From the NCBI GenBank assembly GCA_029204225.1, contig CM055106.1, positions 9,348,274 to 9,412,273 of the forward strand: DNA of 64,000 nucleotides, given 5' to 3'. Position 1 is the stretch's first letter; each line of letters begins with the position of its first letter. The notes under the pieces are model-generated. The model was not told the DNA's origin and did no database searches. It saw only the letters and a program-made list of their open reading frames with translations. The position numbers and the translations under genes were made by a program. This document shows positions 39,176 through 49,585 of this stretch, piece by piece. Source of the stretch: Diphasiastrum complanatum (lineage: Eukaryota > Streptophyta > Lycopodiopsida > Lycopodiales > Lycopodiaceae).

Positions 39176-39700
39176 TTTGTGTCAATTAGTGGGGTTGTGT
39201 CAGCCTTTTTTGCTGCCCTGGATTCGGCCCATTTGGTTAGGTAGTCGATGGCTAAGATAATATAATGGGCCTTGGAGCCACGCGTAGCCGAACGAATAGG
39301 GCCGACATAGTCTAAGCCTCATTTCTCAAATGGCACCTTAGCCAAGATAGGTCGTAATGACATTTAGTCCTTTTCATGGGTTTTGTTGAACCGTTGGCAC
39401 ACGTCACACCTCTTGAACTAGTAATAAATATCTCTAAACATAGATGTTGCAGCACTTTTTGATTGGTAGCTTCGGTAGTGAAATGCCTTTTGCCTATTCC
39501 TTCATGGGTGATACTAACCACTTGGGGCACCTCATGCATAAGGATGCATCATCATATAATTCTATCGTTGCATATGCAATATAATTGTCCAACTATCAAC
39601 GTATAGGGGGGAGATTTGATAATCAATCTGCATAGTTCCACCTTGTTCATCTTTGGGGGAGGACATGACATAAGGTATCCAACGATGTCAATAGTGTTGG
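39176..39700 (-). pseudogene. Gypsy integrase fragment
   Basis: Minus-strand frames give the RNase H-integrase linker and integrase start: a GKRHFTTEATNQK segment, a broken CX2C area, then GLDYVGPIRSATRGSK, YIILAIDYLTKWAES. It has stops and shifts. It begins right where the MATE exon 7 flank ends, so an insertion may have cut the 3' end of the gene. Confidence 0.7.
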
Positions 39701-39719
39701 AAATGGTGAATCCATGCAA

Positions 39720-41410
39720 CCATTCCCTATATTATGAACAAAAAAAAGGGTAAGCAAGGAGAGAGACGTAGTAGAAAAAGAGATAGTCGCGTTCAAGCAC
39801 TATGAACTATGCATGAAAGCCTGCCAACGAGCAGAACATAGCAGATTCATGAGAGGAGTGACTGAGTGGATCAGGAAAGATGAGCGCGCAATGGCGATCA
39901 TCGTTTCGTCCATCAACGAAGAAATACTCATGCAAATTGAAGACTGTGTGAGCAGCCATGAAGCATGGAAAAGACTAAAACAGAAATACGAAGTGAAGAC
40001 TGCCACTATGGTGATGCACCTCCACAATCAGTTGCAAGCCATGTGATGGGATGGCAATAAGTTAGATCAGCACATCGAGAAGATCAGAACGATCTTTGCT
40101 CAACTTGTTGCATCTGGATAGGAGCACCAGGTCCCAGCAGCACAGCAGTTGATGCACTTCATGAAATCACTACTGACGTCCTATCAACCGCTAAGAATGC
40201 TCATTTTGAGCTTGCCAGACATGACATTCGAATGAGCTGTCAATCTTGTCGCTGATGAGAGACTGATGAGAGACAAAGGAGAAGGAAGCAGTGACACAAG
40301 CCTAGATTAAACAAGGTGAATCCAAAGTCTTCGAGTAGAGGCAACGACAACCAACAAACCTCCTCCTGTGACCACTGTCACAAGCCGGGACACACAGCCA
40401 ACAAATGATGGTTTAACTCGACAATACCTTGCATGCACTGCAAGAAGAAGGGACACTCTGCATACGATTGCAGATTCAACCCGAAAAGAAAAAACAAGGC
40501 TGAGAAAGATAATGTTGCAGAGTCGTCAAGAAATGTTGACAAGAGCGACGAAGCCGTCACAATATTTGATGAAGCTTCAACAAGCTATACAGAGCGAGAC
40601 TACGATGTAGTCATCGACTCAAAAGCAACCTCACACATTACCTACAACAAGAAAATATTGATCAACTACAAAGAACTCGACAACAACAGAATAGTGATTC
40701 TAGGCAATGGGAGAAAACACGATGTGAAAGGCATTGGGACTCTACAACTATGAACACTATCTGGACAAGCTGAGTTGTCAGGAGCACTCTATGTACCCTC
40801 ACTAAGAAGAGACCCACTATCAGTCTCAAAGATAGCAGATCTCAGGATTCGAGTCTGTTTGATGGCAATACATGCCGGATGATCGAACAAAGTTCAAACA
40901 AGTTGTTGACTCTCAGATCCAAAGAAGGTAACCTATATCAAGCCAAGATTGTCAGTAGTTCCGATAGCATATTGAATGAATCAGAAAATGAAGATCAACT
41001 TTGGCATAGAAGAATGTATCATCTGAATATAAGAAGCCTCTACAAGATAAGCAGAAAAGACATTGTGTTAGATTTGAAGATATCCAGACCAGACATTGAC
41101 TTCTGTGAATCCTGCCAAAAGGGCAAACAACATTGAAGTCCATTTATACATAAAGGAAAGAGAGCCAAGGAAGTCCTTGAGCTCGTCCATTCAGATGTCT
41201 ATGGGCCGATGAAAGTCAAGATTCGCTCTCTGGATCAAGGTACTTCTTGACATTCATTGATGATTACAACCGGATGACCACGATCTATTGTTTAAAGAAG
41301 AAATCCAAAGTGTTTGACTCTTTCAAGAATTTCATGGCATTTGTAGAGAGATACACCTCAAAGAAAGTGCAGACCATCAGATCTGACAATGGAGGTGAGT
41401 ACAAGAGCAA
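39720..41410 (+). pseudogene. Copia B2 gag, protease and integrase start
   Basis: A decayed Copia of the same broad type as Copia B1. The gag domain (39813-40270) has stops; zinc knuckles CDHCHKPGHTAN and CMHCKKKGHSAYDC lie at about 40355-40470. The protease motif is DSKATSH instead of DSGATSH, LWHRRMYHLN at 41000 marks GAG-pre-integrase, and integrase runs to RSDNGGEYKSK at 41410. There the LTR of Copia A begins. Its RT portion resumes at 46661. The C-terminal part of integrase is missing. Confidence 0.8.
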
Positions 41411-41672
41411 GGTCCAAATCCTATTTGGCCACTTGGCTTTCCTACCAAAATGCTAACCCTACCAATTTTGGGTCTAGATTCAACTTATTCAAATTGAATC
41501 TACTCAAACTCGCATTCTATCTTTCCCACACTTTCAAAAAGTGTTTATTCAAATGAAATTTAGACTAATGAACTTTGAAAAGTCAACCTCTAAGTCTAAA
41601 ACAAGTTTTGGCCTCGATATGCCAAATATGGAAATATTGCAAAATGTGATGAAACTAGTTGAATCTTTCACA
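41411..41672 (-). repeat. 3' LTR of Copia A, outer end missing
   Basis: Matches 46391-46660 of the 5' LTR. The outer 378 bases are absent at the junction with Copia B2. The polypurine tract TTGAAGAGGGAG lies just before its start. Confidence 0.85.
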
Positions 41673-41679
41673 CTCCCTC

Positions 41680-41901
41680 TTCAACTAGTTTTAGCATAGA
41701 CTTTGATAATACTCCAAGTGAAGTCCTATGCTTCATGAACAAGTCTTTTCCCAATGCTTTGGTGAAGATATCAACTACACATTCCCTTGAAGACACATGC
41801 TGAAGCTCCGCCTCCTTTGTAATGACTCGCTCCCTCACAAAATGATATTGTATCTCAATATGCTTGCTCCTAGCATAGTTTTTGACAATAGAACTTTGAC
41901 A
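41680..41901 (-). pseudogene. Copia A RNase H, C-terminal remnant
   Basis: About 70 residues remain: CQSSIVKNYARSKHIEIQ, then YHFVRERV, the HVSSRE motif and VVDIFTKALG, with a stop before the polypurine tract. The frame differs from that of the foreign ORF. The catalytic N-terminal part of RNase H is missing. Confidence 0.8.
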
Positions 41902-43535
41902 ATAAGAATGATCTTCTTCCTAAGAATAGATCTCCTTTCAATGATCATGTAATGCTCAAAATAGAAACAACCATAATTGATATAGAGAATAGTGTCCACT
42001 TGGGATGCTTCACTATTTCTTACATCAATTTTACATGTAAAAATGTGACTAGAACATGAAGAATCAAATAGAATGTAAATGAAATGATTCCACCATGCTT
42101 CCAACTCTGAACTCTCTGGAAAAATACAGCAAACAAACAATAAATGTGAGTGATCAACTTTTGCTTGCATGTCTCCTCCTCCTTTGTCCTTTGTTGCCTT
42201 GTATCCACCATGATACTCCATGAATGAGCCTCCATCTTCATCTTGCCACAAGAAACCATCAAACCTTGAAAATCCATGAGTAGGTGAGTAAATTAATGAT
42301 GCCAATCCAGCACCACATGACTCCATAAACCAAGTAGTTTGCACTATTCCATCTTCAAGATCTACTTGACACAAGAAAATGACCATGAATTCACCAAAAA
42401 TTGACAATCTCCAAGTATTGGCACCAAGTAGCTCAACACTTGAGAACTTAGCCATGGATGAGTGACATAATGAACCTCCAATAGCTTCATTTCCATCAGA
42501 AAAATCAGCCAAGAATGCTAGTACAAATCCAACATCAAAACAATGCTCACCAATGTAGCTAGTTTTACCATATCTTGACAATTTGCACACATCCACATGA
42601 AATTGCTCAAACATGAGATAGAACAAGTAAAGTAAACTTGAACAACACTTCCTTGCTGCTCCTTTGACCTTACTTGAGTCTTCAATATGCTGCAAAAACA
42701 GATCCATAACACCTTTGCCAATTACCTCTCCTTTGATGCTCTTGACTAGCTCCAAATTGTCACCTTCCCTTTTGACTAGTTGAAGCGCTTTGAGATCAAC
42801 CTCTCGATCTTCAACTTGACCATCAAAGTCATTGAACAAACTTTGTTTTCCAGATCCATTACTTGATTTTACAGCAAGATAACATCCATCCACTTGCATA
42901 GCTCCATGTACACAAGAAGATTCTCCAAAAGATGTTCCACTCTTCATAAGAGATCGATACTCGAGATCCATTGCTTGGATCCACTCCTCTTCTTTCCTTG
43001 CTTGATCTAAACTTGTAGGCTCATCCAAAGAGGTTAGGAAAGCAACATAATTTCCAGAAACTACTTGCTTACCCTTTTGATCATATGTGAGCCTTGAAGG
43101 TACTTGTCTTTCTCTTGATGTTCTCCTTGGCTTTTGACTTGATGAAGGTCCATCATCACCACCATCCAAAGTAGGATCCTTCTCATCAACATCAAGAATG
43201 TTAGATCCATCTACTTTACCATCAATCATGCTTGAAAACACCTTTGGAATGTTTCCCTCATAAAAAATGACATCTCTACCAACAATCACTTTGTTAGTAG
43301 AAGGAATGTAAACCTTGTAGGCTTTACTCACCTCACTATATCCAACAAAAATACCTCTTCTTGAAGATGGATCCTCCTTGATCCTATCATCAAGAGTGAT
43401 GTTGACATAGCATGTGCATCCAAAGGTTCTTAGAAAGTTGACACTCGGCCTCCTCTTGAATAGCATCTCAAAAGGTGTCCTTCCATCCAAAATAGCACTC
43501 GGCCACCTATTGCACAAGAAATTGGCACACAACAA
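41835..43535 (-). CDS. Copia A integrase C-terminus fused to an unrecognised ~345-residue ORF
   Basis: The first ~200 codons are ordinary Copia: NFLCNRWPSAI, FGCTCYVNI, FVGYSEVSKAYKVYIPS and the linker RQVPSRLTYDQKG up to LEYRSLMKSGT at about 42937, where RT should start. Instead, about 1,030 bases (42937 to about 41905) of unrelated sequence follow, open in the same frame to the end. It has a Lys/Asp/Glu-rich start and a Cys- and aromatic-rich later half, with no motif I recognise. None of CKWV, AFLNG or YVDD is present. A 566-codon open frame is long for such AT-rich DNA. Gene capture or replacement is the likely cause; another possibility is a nonautonomous family spacer. Confidence 0.75.
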   Translation of the reverse strand: MLCANFLCNRWPSAILDGRTPFEMLFKRRPSVNFLRTFGCTCYVNITLDDRIKEDPSSRRGIFVGYSEVSKAYKVYIPSTNKVIVGRDVIFYEGNIPKVFSSMIDGKVDGSNILDVDEKDPTLDGGDDGPSSSQKPRRTSRERQVPSRLTYDQKGKQVVSGNYVAFLTSLDEPTSLDQARKEEEWIQAMDLEYRSLMKSGTSFGESSCVHGAMQVDGCYLAVKSSNGSGKQSLFNDFDGQVEDREVDLKALQLVKREGDNLELVKSIKGEVIGKGVMDLFLQHIEDSSKVKGAARKCCSSLLYLFYLMFEQFHVDVCKLSRYGKTSYIGEHCFDVGFVLAFLADFSDGNEAIGGSLCHSSMAKFSSVELLGANTWRLSIFGEFMVIFLCQVDLEDGIVQTTWFMESCGAGLASLIYSPTHGFSRFDGFLWQDEDGGSFMEYHGGYKATKDKGGGDMQAKVDHSHLLFVCCIFPESSELEAWWNHFIYILFDSSCSSHIFTCKIDVRNSEASQVDTILYINYGCFYFEHYMIIERRSILRKKIILIVKVLLSKTMLGASILRYNIIL

Positions 43536-45412
43536 AGCTTGATCCCAAAATGGTTTGTCAAGATTAGCACTTTCATAGCTTTAGCACTTTCACATAAAGT
43601 CCTATTCTTCCTTTCAGCCACTCCATTTTGTTGTGGAGTCCTTGATGTTGTATACTCCCTCTTGATCCCATGCTCATCACAAAAGGCCTTGAACTTGTAA
43701 GATATGTACTCACCACCATTGTCACCTCTCAAGCACTTGATCTTTGTGGAGAATTGGTTCTCCCTTGCATTCTTGAACTTGACAAAGACATCATACACTT
43801 CATCCTTGCTCTTTAGTAGATAGATCCAACAAAATCTACTAAAATCATCAATGAATGTTACATACATCTTAGCTCCACTATTGCTAATTGTAGTAAATCC
43901 ATGAATATCCGAATGTACAAGTTGAAAAGGCTTTGTAGATCTAGAAATAGATCTAGTATAAGGTAGTCTATGTGATTTAGACAAAGCACAAGACTCACAA
44001 ACATGCTTGTCATTACTTAAGGAACTTGGAAGACCAATCACAACCTTCTTCCTTGCCATTACCTCCAATGACTTGAAGTTGAGGTGTCCCATCCTTTTGT
44101 GCCAAACCTCTTGAATAGAAATTTGCTCCCTTGCAACACATCCAACTTGGTTAGCAATAACACAAGCATCAAGTTTGAACAACTTCCCTTGCCTTTTACC
44201 TTTTCCAATCAAGACATCCTTCCTTTTGATCAAACAAGCATCTCCATCAAACTCCACCTTGAGGCCCTTACTTAGCATTTGACTCACACTAAGCAAATTA
44301 TTGGTAATAGATGGAATAAACAAGACATCCTCCAAATGAACATTCCTATTTGTAGAGAGAGAAATAGGAATTGTGCCAATCCCTTTGATTGCACACTCAC
44401 CATCATTGGCCGTGTAGATCACCCTCTTGTCATCTCCATATGCCAACAAAGAAGTGAAGTACTCTTTGTGAAAGGTCATGTGTGAACTTGCTCCACTACC
44501 AATCCACCAAGGATCTAGATATCCATCATTAACAAGCATACATGAAGACATCACAAAAGCATCATCATTTGCATCTTGCACATCCAAACCATCCTCATCA
44601 AGAGTAAGATTACCTTGCTTGTCTCCTTGATCTCTCTTCTTCTTGTAGCACTCACTTGCAAAGTGTCCTTTGATGCCACAATAGAAGCACTTGAGCTTTG
44701 ATCTATCCTTCTTTTTGCCACTTGAAGAAGCATCCACTTGATCTTGCCCTTTAGACCACTTGATTTTGGTTTTGCCCTTGAATTTTCCCTTTGTGAACAT
44801 AGCATCCTCTTGAAGTGTCGATGTAGATCCACCTCTTGCTTGAAGCCTATATTCCTCATTGATCAAGATCTCTTGAAGATCCATCAAACTTCGCAAAGTC
44901 TTTTGAATAGCAATACTTTGAACAATGTTAGCATGAGCATCCAACAAGCCATTAAGAATCACTTGAATAAGCTCTCCTTCCTTAATGCTTTCATTTATGC
45001 AAGCTAACTCATCATTCAATGCTTTCATTCTCAAAACAAAAGTACTTGGACTTTCTTCATTCTTTTGCAAACAAGAAAAGATTTGCCTTCTTAGAGTCAA
45101 CACTCTAGAAGTAGACTTGGATTCATAAAGCTTCTTCAATGAATTCCAAGCTTCCAAAGATGATGTGCACTTACCAACTTCCTTGAGAAGTTCATTGGTA
45201 ACATTCATCTTTATCATGTGTAGAGCCTTCTTGGCCCTCTTGTCATACCTCAATTGATCTTGTTGTGTTGCTGGTCTCTCCTCCAAACCTACAACAATAT
45301 CCAAAACATCATTCATCTCAAGAAGTGACTCCATCCTCACTTTCCATAATGAATAGTTACTTGAGGTAAGCCTATCATTGGCTTCCAACATGACTCCAAT
45401 TGAGGTTGCCAT
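43430..45412 (-). CDS. Copia A gag-protease-integrase
   Basis: A 660-codon frame from ATG at 45412. Gag (residues ~1-200, NDRLTSSNYSLWKVRMES), zinc knuckle CFYCGIKGHFASEC (~240-255), protease (~305) with WWIGSGASSH, where the catalytic Asp has become Gly (codon 44498-44500), GAG-pre-integrase VWHKRMGHLNFKSLE (~435), and integrase core with HSDIHGF, FIDDFSRFCWI, RGDNGGEY and TPQQNGVAERKN. A frameshift near 43540 ends the frame soon after the core; the C-terminal part continues in the overlapping frame 43535. The element is otherwise well preserved. Confidence 0.85.
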   Translation of the reverse strand: MATSIGVMLEANDRLTSSNYSLWKVRMESLLEMNDVLDIVVGLEERPATQQDQLRYDKRAKKALHMIKMNVTNELLKEVGKCTSSLEAWNSLKKLYESKSTSRVLTLRRQIFSCLQKNEESPSTFVLRMKALNDELACINESIKEGELIQVILNGLLDAHANIVQSIAIQKTLRSLMDLQEILINEEYRLQARGGSTSTLQEDAMFTKGKFKGKTKIKWSKGQDQVDASSSGKKKDRSKLKCFYCGIKGHFASECYKKKRDQGDKQGNLTLDEDGLDVQDANDDAFVMSSCMLVNDGYLDPWWIGSGASSHMTFHKEYFTSLLAYGDDKRVIYTANDGECAIKGIGTIPISLSTNRNVHLEDVLFIPSITNNLLSVSQMLSKGLKVEFDGDACLIKRKDVLIGKGKRQGKLFKLDACVIANQVGCVAREQISIQEVWHKRMGHLNFKSLEVMARKKVVIGLPSSLSNDKHVCESCALSKSHRLPYTRSISRSTKPFQLVHSDIHGFTTISNSGAKMYVTFIDDFSRFCWIYLLKSKDEVYDVFVKFKNARENQFSTKIKCLRGDNGGEYISYKFKAFCDEHGIKREYTTSRTPQQNGVAERKNRTLCESAKAMKVLILTNHFGIKLCCVPISCAIGGRVLFWMEGHLLRCYSRGGRVSTF

Positions 45413-46012
45413 GTAGCAATGACCTGATCTTCTCTTTCAACCTGTTTCAATGCACAAAGCACTCCTTTGAACAACAACAAATGCTTTTAAAAGAAATCAC
45501 CAAGATTTGAAACTATCTCACAAATTCTCTTCTAGCACTTATCTAAGCAAATCAACACATAGAATCATGGAATCTTGATCAACCTATGATCTATCCTCAA
45601 TCTAATGACTTTTGCCACTTCCTAAGATTGAAACACACTCAAATGAAGTCCAGCAACCTCACTATCTAGAGATCCAATCAAAATTAGGGTTTTGACAAAA
45701 TCACAAAAAATTGACTATTCCAATTCTACATGCAAATGCTGAAAATTTGATATGCAATCTATAAGCCACCACTTAGGCTGAACCAATGATCCAAAAATTG
45801 GCCAAATCTAGCATGTGAATTCAAAAAATGGAATTGAACAAGTATATTGACCTATTTAGTGTTTCGATCTACAAAAGATCCAATCTACAAAAGCAAAAAA
45901 TCCGATTTTGGTGTAGAATCCTCTCTAGCATGCTCTAGACTTGATATCTTCACCAAATCATTGATAGATTTGATTTCCTCCTTCATAACCTAAAACACAA
46001 GCTCTGATACCA
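45413..46012 (-). other. Leader and primer site of Copia A
   Basis: AT-rich leader, with the primer site TGGTATCAGAGC at 46001-46012 on the minus strand directly next to the LTR. Confidence 0.75.
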
Positions 46013-46660
46013 TGTGAAAGATTTCAGATCCTTAAGATCCAATCTACTTGAATGATCTTTGGTTAGAAAGAGAAATGCACTACCAATTTCATAATGTAGA
46101 AAAATCAGCATCTACACACAATTTGAGATGCAAACACTAATAGAACTTGATCAAACTTGAATGAAATGATTATGTACTGTTGCTGTCCGTACAAACCAGC
46201 AAGCTACTGTATTTCACACGTGTGGATCCAAAAATAGCAAATATAGATCATTCTACACATAGAATTGCAAGCAATCACCAAGATAGTGCACCAATGGATA
46301 GTAGAACCCAAGAGAACCATGTATAAGCATGAAATGAGATAGAGAAGAGAGAAGATGACTCTCTCCACGAGTTACATCCTTTTATAACAGGTCCAAACCC
46401 TATTTGGCCACTTGGCTTTCCCACCAAAATGCTAACCCTACCAATTTTGGGTCTAGATTCAATGTACCCAACTTATTCAAATTGAATCTACTCAAACTCG
46501 CATTCTATCTTTCCCACACTTTCAAAAAGTGTTTATTCAAATGAAATTTAGACTAATGAACTTTGAAAAGTCAACCTCTAAGTCTAAAACAAGTTTTGGC
46601 CTCAATATGCCAAATATGGAAATATTGCAAAATGTGATGAAACTAGTTGAATCTTTCACA
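46013..46660 (-). repeat. 5' LTR of Copia A
   Basis: 648 bp with inverted ends. Contains CACACGTGTG at 46215-46224 and GTCCGTAC nearby at 46188-46195. A TTTTATAA element lies at about 46379-46386. Confidence 0.85.
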
Positions 46661-47712
46661 CGGTCAACAAGACAAAGAAGACCTCTAGAACGATACACTA
46701 ACAATCTTCAATGGAGCAAAGATACAGAGTTCGAATTCTGCAACTTCACTGAAGAAGCGAATACATATCAAGAAGCTATCCAGAGTCCAAAAGGCAAGCA
46801 ATGTCAGAAGAGATCGAGTCAATGAGGTCCAATGGGGCATGGACACTGGAGCCACATCCCGAAGATAAAAAGATCGTCGACTGCAAATGGGTATACAAAA
46901 GAAAAGTCAAATTAGATGGCACTGTCGGCGGACGCTACAAGGCCAGACTTGTGGCCAAGGGCTACACACAAAAGTACGACATTGACTATTTGGATACGTA
47001 CTCACCAATGGTCAAACTGGCAAGTATTAGACTGCTCGCATACGCAACGCAATACAATCTGGAAATACACCATATTGATGTGAAGATAGCCTTTCTCCAT
47101 GGAGATCTAGAGGAAGAAATCTTCATGAAGCAGCTTGAAGGATTCGAAGACCTCGACAATTGACAATATGTTTGTCGGTTATGATGATGTATTTATGGTC
47201 TAAAGCAGGCATCACGAGCTTGGTACAAAAATCTCAACAATCTTTTGAAGTCTCTAGACTTCATTCTTACTCAACCAGACTGCAATGTATATATAAAAAG
47301 AGTAGAAAGAAGTTTTGTGATTTTGACTATTTTTGTGGATGACTCTCTGATGATAGGAAACTCCTTGATATTAATTAAGAAAATGAAGAGTCAGATATCT
47401 GCAAGTTATAAAATCAAGGATCTGGGAGAAGCAACTAAATGCCTTGGGCTGTAGATTAGAAGGGATCGAATTAGAGGAGTATTGCATTTGAGTCAATCTG
47501 AATACGCCGAAAAGATGTTGAGACAGTACCGAATGATAGACTACAAAGAAAAGGCCACACCAATGATAGCAAGAGCTAGACTGACAAAGCAGGATTGCCT
47601 GAACACAGATGAGGAGAGATAGAGGATGGAAGGTATTCCATACCAAAACCTGATCTGTAGTCTGATGTACCTCACAATCTATACCAGGCCTAACTTGGCC
47701 TTCTCTGTCTAT
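46661..47712 (+). pseudogene. Copia B2 reverse transcriptase (right half of the split element)
   Basis: Begins just before RT. CKWVYKRKVKLDG, YKARLVAKGYTQ, DVKIAFLHGDLEEEIFM, then, after a stop, LKQASRAWY-like and IFVDDSLMIGN (active site FVDD), and later RPNLAFSV. The frame is broken near 47160 and 47450. It stops at about 47712. It continues the element at 39720-41410, which Copia A split. Confidence 0.8.
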
Positions 47713-48030
47713 GCTCTTGAGGCTTGCTCCTTCTTCATGTGCATGCTCCTCCATGAAAAAATAAAGATTTCTTTTTGATTTATTAGGATCACAAAGATCT
47801 AACATCATGTTATCATGATCTAGAGAATTAGACTCATCCAAATTGGCAAGACTATGCATGCTATAATAACAAAGTGTTTGCATCATATCTTCATACTTGT
47901 TTACCATGCTAATCTCAGATCCAATGAGGCTAAATACTTCATTATGGAGATAAGTGTCTTTAGAAGATGATTCACTTACTCTCATAAAGAGTTTACAATT
48001 TGCCTCAATACAAATTTTCAAAGTGAACAT
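47713..48030 (-). other. Antisense open frame of unknown origin
   Basis: About 105 codons open on the minus strand from 48030, acidic and Ser/Leu-rich, not resembling any retroelement protein. It lies between the end of Copia B2 and the 3' end of Copia G. It could be a captured gene piece or chance; no domain is recognised. Confidence 0.35.
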
Positions 48031-49106
48031 CTACATGAAATTTGGAACGGATCAATTTTGGAGGTGCTAGGATGGTGCAAAGCTCTCAAGCTCATCAAAG
48101 ATGTCAACATCAAAGAAGCACTATCATGGATATGGTGATTTCAGATCAACATCAAGCTCATTGGCTGATCTTCACACCTTTTGAACCAGCAAAGACCAAT
48201 TCAGCCCATGGAGTCAAGTTCAAGATCATCATGTTTTCCATCAAGCTAGATTTACCAAGCTAGATTTTTGAGGAGGAGTGTGAGAAATGCAAAAATAAGC
48301 TTGGTAGAGGCCAAAAATCTTGTATATAGATAAACACACATGTGTGGTGCCTGTTCCCACATGTGAAAATAGTGTACTTGTCATGTACCATAATCATATA
48401 GGTTGTACATATGATTTAACTCAAGTTCTAGTGGCTAAAAAGGCCAAAAACTAGTTTTCTAGACATATGACACATGGCATCAATCTATTGCTTGCATGAG
48501 CCACATCCTTTGGTTAGGTGTCCCATGTGTAGAGGACAGCTCACATGTGTGGAATAAGCTTAAGTAGGCGAATTTTGACTTCTAGAAGATTTCCAAGTAG
48601 ATCTCCATATAGAAGAAAAATGGACCAAAAGTGCTCAAAATAGAAGGTTTTGTCCAAGTGTAGGTTTTGCATGATGAATCATCATATGACAAAGCACCTT
48701 CACACATGTGGGATCATAGGGATGATCAGTACCACGAGCTCCCACTTATTGTATATATAGAGCCACATTTGGCCATAATCAATGTGAGACACCAATCTTG
48801 GTTTTGGAAGCAATTTTGAGTGATTCTCTCCATTTGTCTACATTTGTTTTGATTGTTTTGAGGTTCTATCAATGTGTACTTGATTTTCAGGTTGGAGTCC
48901 ATACTCAGACAGTGTTTCACACGTGTGAAACCAGAAAGTACACTTACCTTCAATTAATGATTGTTCTTGTTAGGATTTTGTGTCTAGAATTGATCTAGAT
49001 TGATCGTAATCTCAAGTAGATTGATAGATCAAGTAATCTGACAACCAATCCCTCTTGAGGATCAGATTAGGATCCACTCTTGGTCATTTTTGTACTTTTT
49101 TCACAA
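48031..49106 (+). mobile_element. Copia G 3' end: 3' region, polypurine tract and LTR
   Basis: TTTTTGAGGAGGAGTG at 48265-48280 is a clear polypurine tract, and TGAGAAATGC at 48281 starts an LTR. TATATATAG at about 48752-48760 is a likely TATA box. CACACGTGTG lies at 48918-48927. The LTR end is not certain; Gypsy sequence begins at 49107. Internal coding sequence is missing apart from a short unassigned piece. Confidence 0.7.
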
Positions 49107-49585
49107 CAAGCTCACAACGGACCCACATTGGAATGAGGAAGCCCTAAAGGCTTTCCAGAAGCTTAAGGATGCATTGGTCTCAATCTTACGGCCACCCAAT
49201 TGGTCCATTGAGTTTCATGTGCATACAGACTCATCAAAGTATGCAGTTGGAGCAGTCTTAACCCAGCCAGGAGAACACAAAAAAAGATTTTTCGATCTGA
49301 TTTGCAAGCCGACAGTTCAGTGATACACAAATGAATTATTCAACCACAAAGCGAAAAGCACTGACAATGATATATGCAGTTAAGAAGTTCTGGCATTACG
49401 TGATGGCCACTCATTTTGTCTTTTATATGGACCATCAACCCTTGCTCTATCTCGTTAACAAAACCTGCAACACAAGGAGAATCACTCGATGGCTATTTTT
49501 GTTGTTAGAGTTTGATTCTCGGATAGTAGTTCGCAAGGGAAAACAACACTACATGGTATATCATGTATCGTGTATCAAGGGGGCA
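49107..49585 (+). pseudogene. Gypsy RNase H fragment, copy of 54590-55068
   Basis: Repeats 54590-55068 with roughly 90% or more identity: DPHWNEEALKAFQKLKDAL, HTDSSKYAVGAVLTQPG, MATHFVFYMDHQPLLYLV. A deletion of SAP and a frame shift near 49295 break it. Both limits are abrupt. Confidence 0.85.

Larger units (their letters stand above)
41411..46660 (-). mobile_element. Copia A, minus strand, inserted in Copia B2; lacks RT
   Basis: Order read leftwards: 5' LTR 46013-46660, primer site 46001-46012 (TGGTATCAGAGC), leader, gag-protease-integrase 45412-43430, integrase end plus foreign ORF 43535-41835, RNase H remnant, polypurine tract, partial 3' LTR 41411-41672. LTR ends are TGTGAAAGATT and AATCTTTCACA. 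The shared LTR parts differ at a few bases and a 9-bp indel, so the insertion is young. The 1-250 fragment is the same family. Confidence 0.85.

Noticed and set aside
42020-42721. Other minus-strand frames (42020-42277, 42518-42721) as separate genes
   Set aside because: They overlap the longer 566-codon frame and carry no domain.
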